A DNA stretch of 64,000 bases from the NCBI GenBank assembly GCA_012026835.1, contig VEPN01000005.1:1-64000 (forward strand). The letters are read 5' to 3'. This DNA comes from Candidatus Methanoperedens sp. (GTDB lineage: Archaea > Halobacteriota > Methanosarcinia > Methanosarcinales > Methanoperedenaceae). Every line of letters begins with the position of its first letter. Positions within the stretch are counted from its first letter, which is position 1. Positions 17,779 to 26,078 of the stretch are shown piece after piece. A program made the translations under genes and the position numbers. The notes beneath the pieces were generated by a model. It was not told the DNA's origin. It saw only the letters and a list, made by a program, of their open reading frames with translations, and did not search any database.

Positions 17779-18990
17779 ATGAAAATCTATAAACTGGTTT
17801 TAATTGCAATGATGGTTCTGGCAGTAAATGTGCAGGCACAAACTGAACAGCCTCCTTTCAATGTTACAACTGTCATTTCGGTCCCGCATCTTGCGCCGGG
17901 TGACAGGAACATAGGTATAGAGTTCACAGTACAGAACAATAACGATGCTACCATCGAAAACATAAAAACATACCTGTATATGAGATATCCTTTTTCCGCA
18001 TCCATACCGCCTAACAATAAGCTTGGGGACCTCACCTACCCAGGGTATCTTATTTCAGCAGGAGGTTCAGGGGATGAATATACTCCGTACTTCAATCTCG
18101 GTCCAAAAACTTCGCACAGGATATTTTTCAGGATAGATGTTGACAGGAACGCAAATTACGGTCTCTATGACGTACCATATACCATCTTCTACGGCCAGAA
18201 CAGCCAGTACAGCGGCAAGATAATGCTGGCTGTCAAGGGAAATACTCTCATAGAGATAAAGAACGTTCAGGTCGCATCAAATAACTCGTTTGTGGAGCCG
18301 GGTGATGTTTTTAAGATAGGTGTTTCGTTCGAGAACGTTGGTGATAACAGCCTTAAATGGGTCAAGCTCACACTGAACCCGAGGGACAAGGTTCTTGTAC
18401 CCCTGTCCTCTGATTCGGAGCGCGTTTTCAAGGATATCCCGCAGGGATCGGTACAGGACACGGAATTCATGTTCTCACTTGAGAAAGATGCCCAGGCTAG
18501 GAACTATCCGATAGATATTTCACTTAATTACATGGACGAGAGAGGTGTAGAATACAATGAAACAAAACTCGTTGGCATAGTCGCAGCAGGCAGGGCAGGT
18601 CTTGAGATTGCAAAAAAGACAACTGAACCTGCAAGGATTAAAGAAAATGAACCTTTCTCGCTTACAGTAAAGATCGAGAATACCGGAACAGGAGACGCAA
18701 AAGGTGTTACTGCGCTTCTTGAATCGGAGTTTGAAGGTGATACGCTTGCATATCTTGGCGAGATCAAAAAAGATGATTATTCCAATGCCATATTTACGCT
18801 GGACGGGGGAAAGGGCGGAAAAAATTCCGGGATTTTGCGAATCAGTTATGAGGACGATTTTGGAAAACATGAAATACAGAAAGATCTGGCACTGATAGTC
18901 AATAATTCAGATTCTATTAACCTTCTTCCCCTTGTAATTGGAATAATAGCGATAGCTGCCATTGTATTCGTCTGGAAGCGAAGGAAATAG
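17779..18990 (+). CDS. Exported CARDB-like protein with C-terminal membrane anchor
   Basis: A 403-residue protein with a signal peptide (KIYKLVLIAMMVLAVNVQAQ) and a single C-terminal transmembrane helix followed by WKRRK, so most of it faces outside. The ectodomain has repeated beta-sandwich patterns such as FKIGVSFENVGDNSLKWVKL and FSLTVKIENTGTGDAKGVTA, typical of CARDB/COG1361 S-layer-like domains. The start at 17779 is chosen because of GGAGAA just upstream and because the signal peptide follows; an upstream in-frame ATG exists at 17746. Lying between tetR and an FtsX-like permease, it is likely the extracellular partner of the transporter. Confidence 0.75.
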   Translation: MKIYKLVLIAMMVLAVNVQAQTEQPPFNVTTVISVPHLAPGDRNIGIEFTVQNNNDATIENIKTYLYMRYPFSASIPPNNKLGDLTYPGYLISAGGSGDEYTPYFNLGPKTSHRIFFRIDVDRNANYGLYDVPYTIFYGQNSQYSGKIMLAVKGNTLIEIKNVQVASNNSFVEPGDVFKIGVSFENVGDNSLKWVKLTLNPRDKVLVPLSSDSERVFKDIPQGSVQDTEFMFSLEKDAQARNYPIDISLNYMDERGVEYNETKLVGIVAAGRAGLEIAKKTTEPARIKENEPFSLTVKIENTGTGDAKGVTALLESEFEGDTLAYLGEIKKDDYSNAIFTLDGGKGGKNSGILRISYEDDFGKHEIQKDLALIVNNSDSINLLPLVIGIIAIAAIVFVWKRRK

Positions 18991-18993
18991 GTT

Positions 18994-20163
18994 ATGAAGG
19001 CATGGCTGTTCCTTGCGATCAAGGATATGTCAAAACGGAGGCGCGAGACCCTGATGGTAATTCTTGCCATAACCATCGGGGTCGTTGGCCCTCTTTTCAC
19101 GACTGCGTTGAACAACGGGATGCAGAGCGCATTTGTGGGGAACACTGTGGATGTATTTCTCGGACATATGCAACTACAACCCAACACAGGCGACACTGTA
19201 ATCGCTAATTCCGAAAGTATAGTCTCAAAAGCAACTGGCATAAAAGGAATTATAGGAGTGGCTCCGCGGATTACCGGAGGTGTGGAAATAGAGTCCAAGA
19301 CCGAACGCATTGGAATTGCGATATTCGGTATCAAACCTTCCCTGGAAGAGAAAGCGTCCACGCTGTCTAAAACCGTGGAAAGAGGAGAATTCCTTGATGA
19401 TAAAGATAAGTATGAACTGCTGGTGGGAACATCCCTTGCAGAACTAATGAAAGTTGATGCCGGGGATACGGTTCTTATCCAGTACCAGGACAGGCAGCCC
19501 ATTGAGTTTCGGATCAAAGGGATTATCAGCACGGGCACATGGGAGCTTGACAGGTACGGCATAGTTGCGACGTATAATACGGTTAAAGAGGTGATTGAGA
19601 AAGACGAAGCCTCCACAATCCTGATACGGCTTGAAAATCCGGAGCAGTCATTAATGTATAAGACAATTCTCCAGAAGGAGACAACGCTTCCCAATGTAAA
19701 GACATGGCAGGAACTTTCAGCAGGTATGGCCGGGATGATACAAACCTTTGGCGCAATATCCCTTTTGACAGCCGCAATTTCCGTGTTCGTTGCCGCAATT
19801 GCCATAAGCCTGATAATATATACAACCGTGAAAAATAAAATCCGGGAGATCGGGGTGCTTAAGGCAATAGGCGCAAGAGGGTCAATGATACTTGGAATCT
19901 ATCTTACCGAAGCACTTTTCATCGGGATTGTAGGGACAACTTTTGGTACCGTGTTCGGTCTGTTCCTGATAAATATCATGCAGCAAAACCCGCTTATAAT
20001 GGAGCCTGAATATGGTATGAAGCTTATAATTACCCCCTGGATTTCGATTGATTCAATTCTTGCGACCGATCTGGCTATCCTCCTGACATGCATCATAGGC
20101 GGGATTTACCCCGCATCTGTGGCTGCTAAGACAAATATTATTAAAGCTATATGGGGGGGATAG
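18994..20163 (+). CDS. FtsX/MacB-like ABC transporter permease
   Basis: A 389-residue permease of the FtsX family. One transmembrane helix near residues 15-35 is followed by a large extracellular MacB-PCD-like domain (about 45-240) and three helices at the C-terminus, including IREIGVLKAIGARGSMILGIYLTEAL (split here across the helix-turn that contacts the ATPase). These transporters work by mechanotransmission on exported lipids, peptides or lipoproteins rather than by classical substrate import. It begins three bases after the exported CARDB-like gene and ends two bases before the ATPase gene. Confidence 0.88.
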   Translation: MKAWLFLAIKDMSKRRRETLMVILAITIGVVGPLFTTALNNGMQSAFVGNTVDVFLGHMQLQPNTGDTVIANSESIVSKATGIKGIIGVAPRITGGVEIESKTERIGIAIFGIKPSLEEKASTLSKTVERGEFLDDKDKYELLVGTSLAELMKVDAGDTVLIQYQDRQPIEFRIKGIISTGTWELDRYGIVATYNTVKEVIEKDEASTILIRLENPEQSLMYKTILQKETTLPNVKTWQELSAGMAGMIQTFGAISLLTAAISVFVAAIAISLIIYTTVKNKIREIGVLKAIGARGSMILGIYLTEALFIGIVGTTFGTVFGLFLINIMQQNPLIMEPEYGMKLIITPWISIDSILATDLAILLTCIIGGIYPASVAAKTNIIKAIWGG

Positions 20164-20164
20164 G

Positions 20165-20815
20165 TTGATACAGCTTGAAGGGATCAAGAAGATATATTAT
20201 ATGGGTAAGATAGAAGTACCTGCCCTGAGAGGTGTGGATATAAATATCAAAAACGGTGAGTTCGTGGCACTCATGGGCCCCTCAGGGAGCGGAAAGTCCA
20301 CGCTGCTTAACATGATGGGACTCCTGGATTCGCCCACAGCCGGGAAAATCGTAATTGACGGCATTGACGTATCTTCCCTGAACGAAAACGAGAGGGCGGA
20401 TTTCAGGCTGAAAAAACTTGGCTTTGTTTTCCAGTTCTTCAGCCTGCTTATGGAGTTGAATGCGCTTGAGAACGTCGCTCTCCCGATGATAATGGATGAT
20501 CGGAAATACGATAGGGCCGCGGCGTTACTGGAACTTGTCGGTGTGGGAGACAGGGCTACCCACACGCCAAATGAGCTATCAGGCGGGCAGCAGCAGCGGG
20601 TGGCCATCGCCCGCGCGCTTGCAAATGAGCCGGCGATACTCCTGGCTGATGAACCTACAGCCAACCTGGATACTGAATCATCGCACCAGATAGTTGGCCT
20701 GTTCAGGGAATTGAACAGCAGGGGGCAGACGATCATCATGGTAACACATGAGCCTGAACTCGGCGAGATGGCTGACAGGATAATAAGAATAAAAGATGGG
20801 AAAGTGATTACGTAA
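20165..20815 (+). CDS. ABC transporter ATPase, LolD/MacB-like
   Basis: A 216-residue ATP-binding subunit. Walker A GPSGSGKST (about residues 38-46), Q-loop FVFQFF, signature LSGGQQQRVAIARAL (about 139-153), Walker B ILLADEPTANLD and the H-loop MVTHEP are all present, so it should be active. The start is a TTG at 20165, right after the permease stop and behind a GGGGGGATAGG stretch that can serve as ribosome site. With the FtsX-like permease it forms a complete exporter. Confidence 0.92.
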   Translation: MIQLEGIKKIYYMGKIEVPALRGVDINIKNGEFVALMGPSGSGKSTLLNMMGLLDSPTAGKIVIDGIDVSSLNENERADFRLKKLGFVFQFFSLLMELNALENVALPMIMDDRKYDRAAALLELVGVGDRATHTPNELSGGQQQRVAIARALANEPAILLADEPTANLDTESSHQIVGLFRELNSRGQTIIMVTHEPELGEMADRIIRIKDGKVIT

Positions 20816-20839
20816 GTTACTTTATTTCTACCGATACTT

Positions 20840-21715
20840 TCAGGTTAAAAGCACATCCGCCACCGTAAAAACCAGCATGCTTAAACTCACGGCAGCATTC
20901 ACGTTGAAGAACGCCACGGGAATATTCATAAAATTATCTGCCCTGACAAGCGTATGCTCATACCATATCAGGGCCGCAATAATGACGAGGCCGACCTTAA
21001 ATATCACCCCAAGGTCAAGCACGTACATCAACCCTAACAAGAACACAAGCATCAAAACATGCGACACGAACGACAGCAGGAGCGCATTTTTTACGCCGAA
21101 AAAAGACGGTACTGAATAGAGCCTGTTCTTCCTGTCAAAATCCAGGTCAAGAAGGGAATATATGATATCAAATCCCGCGACCCATAAAGTGACCGCAAGC
21201 AGCAGCAACAGCATTGCAAATTCAGTCGTACCAAAGGGAAAATCGATTGCACCCCTGACTGCAAGCCATCCTCCCACAGGCGCATAACCAAGGTTGAGGC
21301 CGAGGGCAAAATGCGATATTGGGGTGAATCTTTTAAGATACGGGTAAATAACCGAAGTCAGCGGAATTATTGGCGCAAGTAACAGGCAGAGCCAGTTCAA
21401 CCTGTAAGATGAGTAGAAAAGCAGGAAATAAGATACAAGTATTATCCCCCATACTTCCCACAGCTTTATCCTCCCTGAGGGCAGTTCCCGGTCAGCGGTC
21501 CTCGGGTTCCCAGCATCGATGTCTTTATCAATAAGATTATTCAGCGCCATTGCAGCGCTCCTTGCCCCCAGGAATGCCAGGCCGACCCAGAATAATATTC
21601 TTAACTCAGGAATTCCCCTGCTTGCAAGAAAAGCGCCAAGGTAAGCAAAAGGGATTGCGAACACAGTATGCTTGAGGACTACAAAATCAGCATATAATCT
21701 CAATTTCCTGAACAT
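20840..21715 (-). CDS. UbiA-like prenyltransferase, probable menaquinone-pathway type (MqnP-like)
   Basis: A 291-residue membrane protein with about eight or nine hydrophobic segments and two aspartate motifs: NNLIDKDIDAGNPRTADR (about residues 59-76) and DIIYSLLDLDFDRKN (about 184-198). It resembles the putative 4-hydroxybenzoate polyprenyltransferase group, which includes MqnP of the futalosine menaquinone pathway. Methanoperedens is known to use menaquinone, so MqnP is the favoured role; the acceptor is not proven from sequence. It converges with the ABC operon and stands at the end of the tfs-nudix-DRG group without overlap. Confidence 0.7.
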   Translation of the reverse strand: MFRKLRLYADFVVLKHTVFAIPFAYLGAFLASRGIPELRILFWVGLAFLGARSAAMALNNLIDKDIDAGNPRTADRELPSGRIKLWEVWGIILVSYFLLFYSSYRLNWLCLLLAPIIPLTSVIYPYLKRFTPISHFALGLNLGYAPVGGWLAVRGAIDFPFGTTEFAMLLLLLAVTLWVAGFDIIYSLLDLDFDRKNRLYSVPSFFGVKNALLLSFVSHVLMLVFLLGLMYVLDLGVIFKVGLVIIAALIWYEHTLVRADNFMNIPVAFFNVNAAVSLSMLVFTVADVLLT

Positions 21716-21756
21716 ACCGTTCTCTTTAGGTCATAGATTCTTTTGCAATTCCAAAT

Positions 21757-22059
21757 TCAGTTATACTCTCTCCAGGTCTTCCCGCATTTTGTGCACCTGA
21801 AAAACCTTACCTCGCTTTCATCTGCTGACCTTAACTGCCGCAGCCACCAGTATGCGGTATCATTACCGCAATCCTCACATTTTGCACGGGTTGTCGGCAT
21901 TCCCATCTCCCGCTCTTCCAGTACTGTGACCTCGCGCTCCTTTCTTTCGGTCTTTGAGACAACACTTTTTTGGATTTCCTTTTCAAACCCGCATTTCCTG
22001 CATTTGAAAACATTTTTAGCGGGCATCATCATACTCTTGCATTTGGGACAAAATTCCAT
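21757..22059 (-). CDS. tfs: Transcription factor S (TFIIS-like RNA cleavage factor)
   Basis: A 100-residue two-zinc-ribbon protein. The N-ribbon has CPKC (Cys4, Cys7) and CRKC, and the C-ribbon has CEDC and CTKC. The usual catalytic RSADE acidic loop (residues 77-81) is intact. TFS stimulates transcript cleavage by backtracked RNA polymerase. Its 5' end overlaps the nudix gene by 44 bases in another frame, so the two are coupled. The start agrees with the usual N-terminal MEFCPKC. Confidence 0.95.
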   Translation of the reverse strand: MEFCPKCKSMMMPAKNVFKCRKCGFEKEIQKSVVSKTERKEREVTVLEEREMGMPTTRAKCEDCGNDTAYWWLRQLRSADESEVRFFRCTKCGKTWREYN

Positions 22060-22453
22060 TTATATCACTCCTGGCATCTTCTACTATCCTATTATGGTCA
22101 AACGCCAGTTCAGGTATTTCATTTAAGCTAAAAAGCCCTGTGTCTTTAGCATCAGAACCAGCTTTAATGTTTCCATTACCTTTTGCAAGAAAGCACACTG
22201 AAACTGTATGCCCGCGCGGGTCGCGCGAAGGGTCGGAATAGACGCCAATAAGCTTCATTATCTCTATATCAAGCCCGGTTTCCTCTTTTGCCTCGCGGGC
22301 GGCTGCGGTTTCAACTGTCTCTCCCACTTCAACAAAACCTCCCGGGAGCGCGAATTTGTCCTTGAACGGGGGATTTTTCCTTCTTATAAGGACAATTTTC
22401 CCTTTAAATATGACCAAAGCATCGACTGTCAAAAGCGGTGTTACTGGTCTCAT
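22016..22453 (-). CDS. Nudix hydrolase (ADP-ribose pyrophosphatase-like)
   Basis: A 145-residue protein with a full Nudix box, GGFVEVGETVETAAAREAKE followed by ETG (about residues 38-60), where the two glutamates bind Mg. The first part (RPVTPLLTVDALVIFKGK) matches archaeal and bacterial ADP-ribose pyrophosphatase-like enzymes that cleave nucleoside diphosphate derivatives. The exact substrate is uncertain. It abuts the DRG gene upstream and overlaps tfs downstream. Confidence 0.88.
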   Translation of the reverse strand: MRPVTPLLTVDALVIFKGKIVLIRRKNPPFKDKFALPGGFVEVGETVETAAAREAKEETGLDIEIMKLIGVYSDPSRDPRGHTVSVCFLAKGNGNIKAGSDAKDTGLFSLNEIPELAFDHNRIVEDARSDINGILSQMQEYDDAR

Positions 22454-23544
22454 TATTTCCTCAGGATTATCGTAAGTATATCATTATCGTAAAGCAGATG
22501 GTCTATGCCTGCACGCTGGCCTTTATGCTTTGCGGAATCGCCCCAGACCTGGGCGTACCTGAACCTGTTCCTGAAATCACGGTGGAGATGGTCGCAGATA
22601 TCGCCTATTGTCGAGCCGTACCTGACTATAAGGGGTTCATCCATATCAGCGGGTTTGCCCTGCGGTTTCAGGTAAATCCTGATAAATCCGAGTTCCTCAT
22701 ACAGCACTTCTTTAAGCTCTTCTATATGGACTTTTTTATCTGCCGAGATGAGAAGCGCATCCGGGAATTTTTCCCTGCATCTGCGCAGGGTATATTCATC
22801 TGCAAGGTCAATCTTATTTATAACAACTATAGCAGGGATGTATTTCCTGTTGCCAAGGATTGCATCTATCAACTGATCAATAGTAATGTTCTCGCGTATA
22901 ACCACGTTGGCATTATGTATCCTGTACTCTCCCAGAATGGATTTGATTGTATCCTCATCCAGGTCCAGCCCGACTGTACTGTTGACGCTGACGCCACCTT
23001 TAGGTTTCTTCCAGATTGTAACTTCAGGAGGCCTGGCATTGATGCGGATGCCTGCATAATTTAATTCCTCGACAAGCACTTCATAGTGGACAAGCTGGAA
23101 AACATCCAGCATTATCACTGCAAGGTCTGCGTTCCTTACAACAGCCAGGACTTCCTTTCCCCGTCCCCTTCCTGAAGCTGCTCCCTTCAGGATACCCGGC
23201 ACGTCCAGTATCTGGACTGTGGCCCCTTTATATTCCAGCGCGCCAGGCACAACATCAAGGGTGGTAAATTCATATGCTGCAACCTCGGACTCAGTCCCTG
23301 TAAGACTATTTAAAAGCGTGCTTTTTCCCACAGACGGGAACCCGACAAGTACAACCGATGCATCACCGGATTTTTTAACAGAAAAACCTTCACCGCCTGA
23401 TTTTGATGAGGCCCTTTTCTGGACTTCATCCTTTAGTCTGGCAACTTTTGCTTTCAGGCGGCCGATATGGCCTTCGGTAGCCTTATTATATTTCGTTTTT
23501 GAGATTTCATCTTCGACTGCCTTTATGTCATCTTCCAGCGTCAT
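22453..23544 (-). CDS. DRG-family GTP-binding protein
   Basis: A 363-residue GTPase of the Obg/DRG family. Motifs: GFPSVGKST (G1, about residue 65), TTLDVVPG (G2), DVPG (G3), NKID (G4) and a C-terminal TGS domain (IYLKPQGKPADMDEPLIVR onward). DRG proteins bind ribosomes and are thought to assist translation or assembly. The start at 23544 (MTLEDDIKAVEDEI) agrees with the family; an in-frame ATG nine codons upstream would add an atypical extension. It is divergent from the M20 peptidase gene. Confidence 0.93.
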   Translation of the reverse strand: MTLEDDIKAVEDEISKTKYNKATEGHIGRLKAKVARLKDEVQKRASSKSGGEGFSVKKSGDASVVLVGFPSVGKSTLLNSLTGTESEVAAYEFTTLDVVPGALEYKGATVQILDVPGILKGAASGRGRGKEVLAVVRNADLAVIMLDVFQLVHYEVLVEELNYAGIRINARPPEVTIWKKPKGGVSVNSTVGLDLDEDTIKSILGEYRIHNANVVIRENITIDQLIDAILGNRKYIPAIVVINKIDLADEYTLRRCREKFPDALLISADKKVHIEELKEVLYEELGFIRIYLKPQGKPADMDEPLIVRYGSTIGDICDHLHRDFRNRFRYAQVWGDSAKHKGQRAGIDHLLYDNDILTIILRK

Positions 23545-23607
23545 CGGCTCTAATAGATATAGGCAAGGCAAAAAGGATTTGGGTAGAAAAGACCATTTAA
23601 GATATGG

Positions 23608-24864
23608 ATGAAGGCACTATCAGAATATCTTGATTCAAAGATCGAAGAAACAATAAAGACGCTTGATGAACTTGTTCGCATTCCCACACATGTCCCGCCA
23701 GGTGAGAACTATGAAAAAGCCGTGGAGTTCATGGCAGAAAAACTGCACGAACTTGATTTTGATGTTGAGATGTTCATCATGCCGCGTGAATTATTCGAGA
23801 AAAAAAATCCCAGGCTTGTGCATCTTAAGGGGGAGAGGGTGAACTTATCCGCAAAATTGGATACCGGGGCCAGAAAAACCCTGTTGATAAACACTCATCT
23901 TGATGTAGTTCCTGTAAGTGACGGCTGGAGCGTGCCGCCTTTTGAATGTACTGTCAGGGACGGGCATATTTTCGGGCGCGGCGTCGCAGATTCAAAAGGA
24001 GGGCCGGCCGCGCTTTTAACAGTGCTTTCGGCCATGAAGGAACTTGGCATAAAACCAAAGTACAACCTGAATATTGCCCTGACCACTGATGAAGAAATGG
24101 GGCCGTATTCAGGTCTTTGTTACCTTGCAGACCTCGGGAAACTTGAAGCTGATTATTTCCTGAGCATGGACGGGGACAGCGATGATATCACGATTGCCTC
24201 GAACGGCAACGCGGACTGGCAGATAGACGTTTTCGGGAAATCTTACCACAGCGGGAGCAGTTTCCTTGGCGTGAACGCAATAGAGAAATCCGTACCTGTG
24301 ATGAGCGAACTGCTGGAACTGAAGGCCAGGGTCGAAAAGAGGCGCTCAAATGTGCCTGCCAGCAGTATAATTAGCCGGAAGACAGGGATCGATACCCTTG
24401 TGCCCGTTCTTAATATTACAGTAATTAACGGGGGAGTAAAACAGAATATTGTGCCTGACAGATGCACGCTGAAAGGTGACCGCAGGTTTATTCCCGAGGA
24501 AAAATACGATGAGGTATGCAGGGAATTCTCAGATGCTATCTCAAATATGAAGAATAAGAACCCGGATATAGACCTTGAATGGAGCTGCGATGAGATTTAC
24601 GGGCCGATGCTTACAGATATGGAACACCCCTGGGTCAGGGAAGTAAAGAGGGTAGCTTATGAAGTGACAGGAGAAGAAATGCAGCTTGCAGGAGCGCAGG
24701 GAAGTCTTGATGTTGCTTATGCCGTAAAGGTCACAGGACTGCCCGCATGCTGTTTTGGCATAGGGAGAAGAACCAAAAGCAATGCACATGCCAACGATGA
24801 GAACATCTCGATAGACGATCTTAAGATGTATACGAAGTTCCTGGGGAAATTGATCTGCGAGTGA
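23608..24864 (+). CDS. M20-family metallopeptidase/deacylase
   Basis: A 418-residue M20 enzyme related to acetylornithine deacetylase and succinyl-diaminopimelate desuccinylase. The metal-site motifs are present: THLDVVP (about residues 97-103), GRGVADSKGG (about 124-133) and TTDEEMG (about 159-165, with the general-base Glu). A dimerisation domain lies between residues 205 and 310. The substrate cannot be told; arginine or lysine biosynthesis genes are not adjacent. It is followed by a tiny ORF that overlaps its stop (GTGA) and by ku. Confidence 0.88.
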   Translation: MKALSEYLDSKIEETIKTLDELVRIPTHVPPGENYEKAVEFMAEKLHELDFDVEMFIMPRELFEKKNPRLVHLKGERVNLSAKLDTGARKTLLINTHLDVVPVSDGWSVPPFECTVRDGHIFGRGVADSKGGPAALLTVLSAMKELGIKPKYNLNIALTTDEEMGPYSGLCYLADLGKLEADYFLSMDGDSDDITIASNGNADWQIDVFGKSYHSGSSFLGVNAIEKSVPVMSELLELKARVEKRRSNVPASSIISRKTGIDTLVPVLNITVINGGVKQNIVPDRCTLKGDRRFIPEEKYDEVCREFSDAISNMKNKNPDIDLEWSCDEIYGPMLTDMEHPWVREVKRVAYEVTGEEMQLAGAQGSLDVAYAVKVTGLPACCFGIGRRTKSNAHANDENISIDDLKMYTKFLGKLICE

Positions 24865-25001
24865 AGGACAATGCAAATGAATGGAATGAGCTTAAGAAAG
24901 GATTAAGACCTGAGGAGTTCAACATATTCAGTGTCCTGAAAAGGAAAAACAATCCGTGGGAAGGGTTACTGGAAAATAAGCGGGAACTGGAAGTGGAATA
25001 A
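24861..25001 (+). CDS. Small 46-residue protein between M20 peptidase and ku
   Basis: A GTG-initiated ORF that overlaps the upstream stop codon in a GTGA arrangement and ends one base before the ku ATG. The product is charged and helical, with the segments ANEWNELKKGLRPEEFNIF and WEGLLENKRELEVE. I do not recognise the family. Its tight packing between two genes suggests that it is translated, perhaps as a coupling peptide or a Ku accessory. No ribosome site is clear other than sequences inside the upstream gene. Confidence 0.5.
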   Translation: MKDNANEWNELKKGLRPEEFNIFSVLKRKNNPWEGLLENKRELEVE

Positions 25002-25002
25002 A

Positions 25003-25803
25003 ATGGCAGAGAATCAGGAAACAACTAAACAGTCCTACAAGCCCATATGGGGCGGCAGTATCACTATCGGGCTTGTTAATGTACCGATCAAGATATATAC
25101 CATGATCCGTGATCAGGCATTTTCTTTCAGGCTTTTACATGATGATGACGGGCAGCCGCTGAAATATGAAAGGATTTGCACCGGGGATAATAAGGTGGTT
25201 GACTGGAAGGATACAGTAAAAGGATACGAGATACAAAAGAATGAGTTTATAGTTTTCAAGAAAGAGGAACTTGATGCCATAAGACCTGAATCCGACAGGA
25301 AGATCAAGCTCGATAAATTTGTTAGTTTACTCTCTATCGACCCGGTATATTTTAATAAGTCGTATCTTCTTGTTCCTGACGGAAGCGAAGAAGCCTATAG
25401 TCTTTTAATGTCAGCAATCCGGCAAATGGGAAAAGCGGGGTTGGGGAAGATCACTTTGAGAACAAAGGAATATCCCGTAGTTGTATATGAATACAAAGGG
25501 GTTTTAATAATGACAACCCTGCGTTATGCAAATGAGATTGTTATCCCGGAGAGTGTGGGAGAAGAACTTACAAAAATTAAAAAACCTTCACAAAAAGAGA
25601 TGGAACTTGCTGTGAAGATCATTAATGAACTTTCCGGGGAATTTGATATAACCAGGTACAGGGATGGCTACAGGGAAAAGATGGAAGAGCTCATAGAATC
25701 AAAGATAAAGGGAGAGGCTGTTGTTGTTAGGGAACCAGAGAAAGAAGAAATCAAAGAATTGATGGTGGCGCTCCAGGAGACTATTAAGAAACTTAAGAAA
25801 TGA
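25003..25803 (+). CDS. ku: Bacterial-type Ku protein (non-homologous end joining)
   Basis: A 266-residue Ku of the bacterial homodimer type. The sequence KPIWGGSITIGLVNVPIKIY at about residues 12-31 is the classical beginning of the Ku core, and the core continues to about residue 235, ending in a lysine-rich tail. Ku rings thread onto DNA ends and recruit LigD. Archaeal homologues are sporadic and were studied in Methanocella. No ligase, polymerase or phosphoesterase gene is nearby, so the partner must be elsewhere or missing. Confidence 0.95.
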   Translation: MAENQETTKQSYKPIWGGSITIGLVNVPIKIYTMIRDQAFSFRLLHDDDGQPLKYERICTGDNKVVDWKDTVKGYEIQKNEFIVFKKEELDAIRPESDRKIKLDKFVSLLSIDPVYFNKSYLLVPDGSEEAYSLLMSAIRQMGKAGLGKITLRTKEYPVVVYEYKGVLIMTTLRYANEIVIPESVGEELTKIKKPSQKEMELAVKIINELSGEFDITRYRDGYREKMEELIESKIKGEAVVVREPEKEEIKELMVALQETIKKLKK

Positions 25804-25853
25804 AGCAATATAGACCAAAGCCTGCTGAAGCACCATTTTAATTGCAATTGATT

Positions 25854-26078
25854 CTACTGTCTTCTTATGATTCTCTCTCTTATTATGTAAATACAGATCG
25901 CCAGTACCGACAGGCTGAAAAATACCTGGAATATTGGCCTGTATTTGTAATTGAACCAGCTTCCTATTATCTCTTCGATTGAGAAATACAGCCTGACCGT
26001 CGCTATCAATGCAAACAGCATCGTTATCAGGAAAATCCCGATATAAAAATAATCCTCGATTTTTTCCCTGTTGACCAT
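25854..26078 (-). CDS. Small two-helix membrane protein
   Basis: A 74-residue protein with two hydrophobic helices (about residues 12-30 and 47-64) and basic ends (ERIIRRQ at the C-terminus). It has no recognisable catalytic motif. Its start overlaps the stop codon of the larger PGF-CTERM protein gene by one base, so the two are cotranslated. A role as a membrane partner of that surface protein is only a suggestion. Confidence 0.6.
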   Translation of the reverse strand: MVNREKIEDYFYIGIFLITMLFALIATVRLYFSIEEIIGSWFNYKYRPIFQVFFSLSVLAICIYIIRERIIRRQ

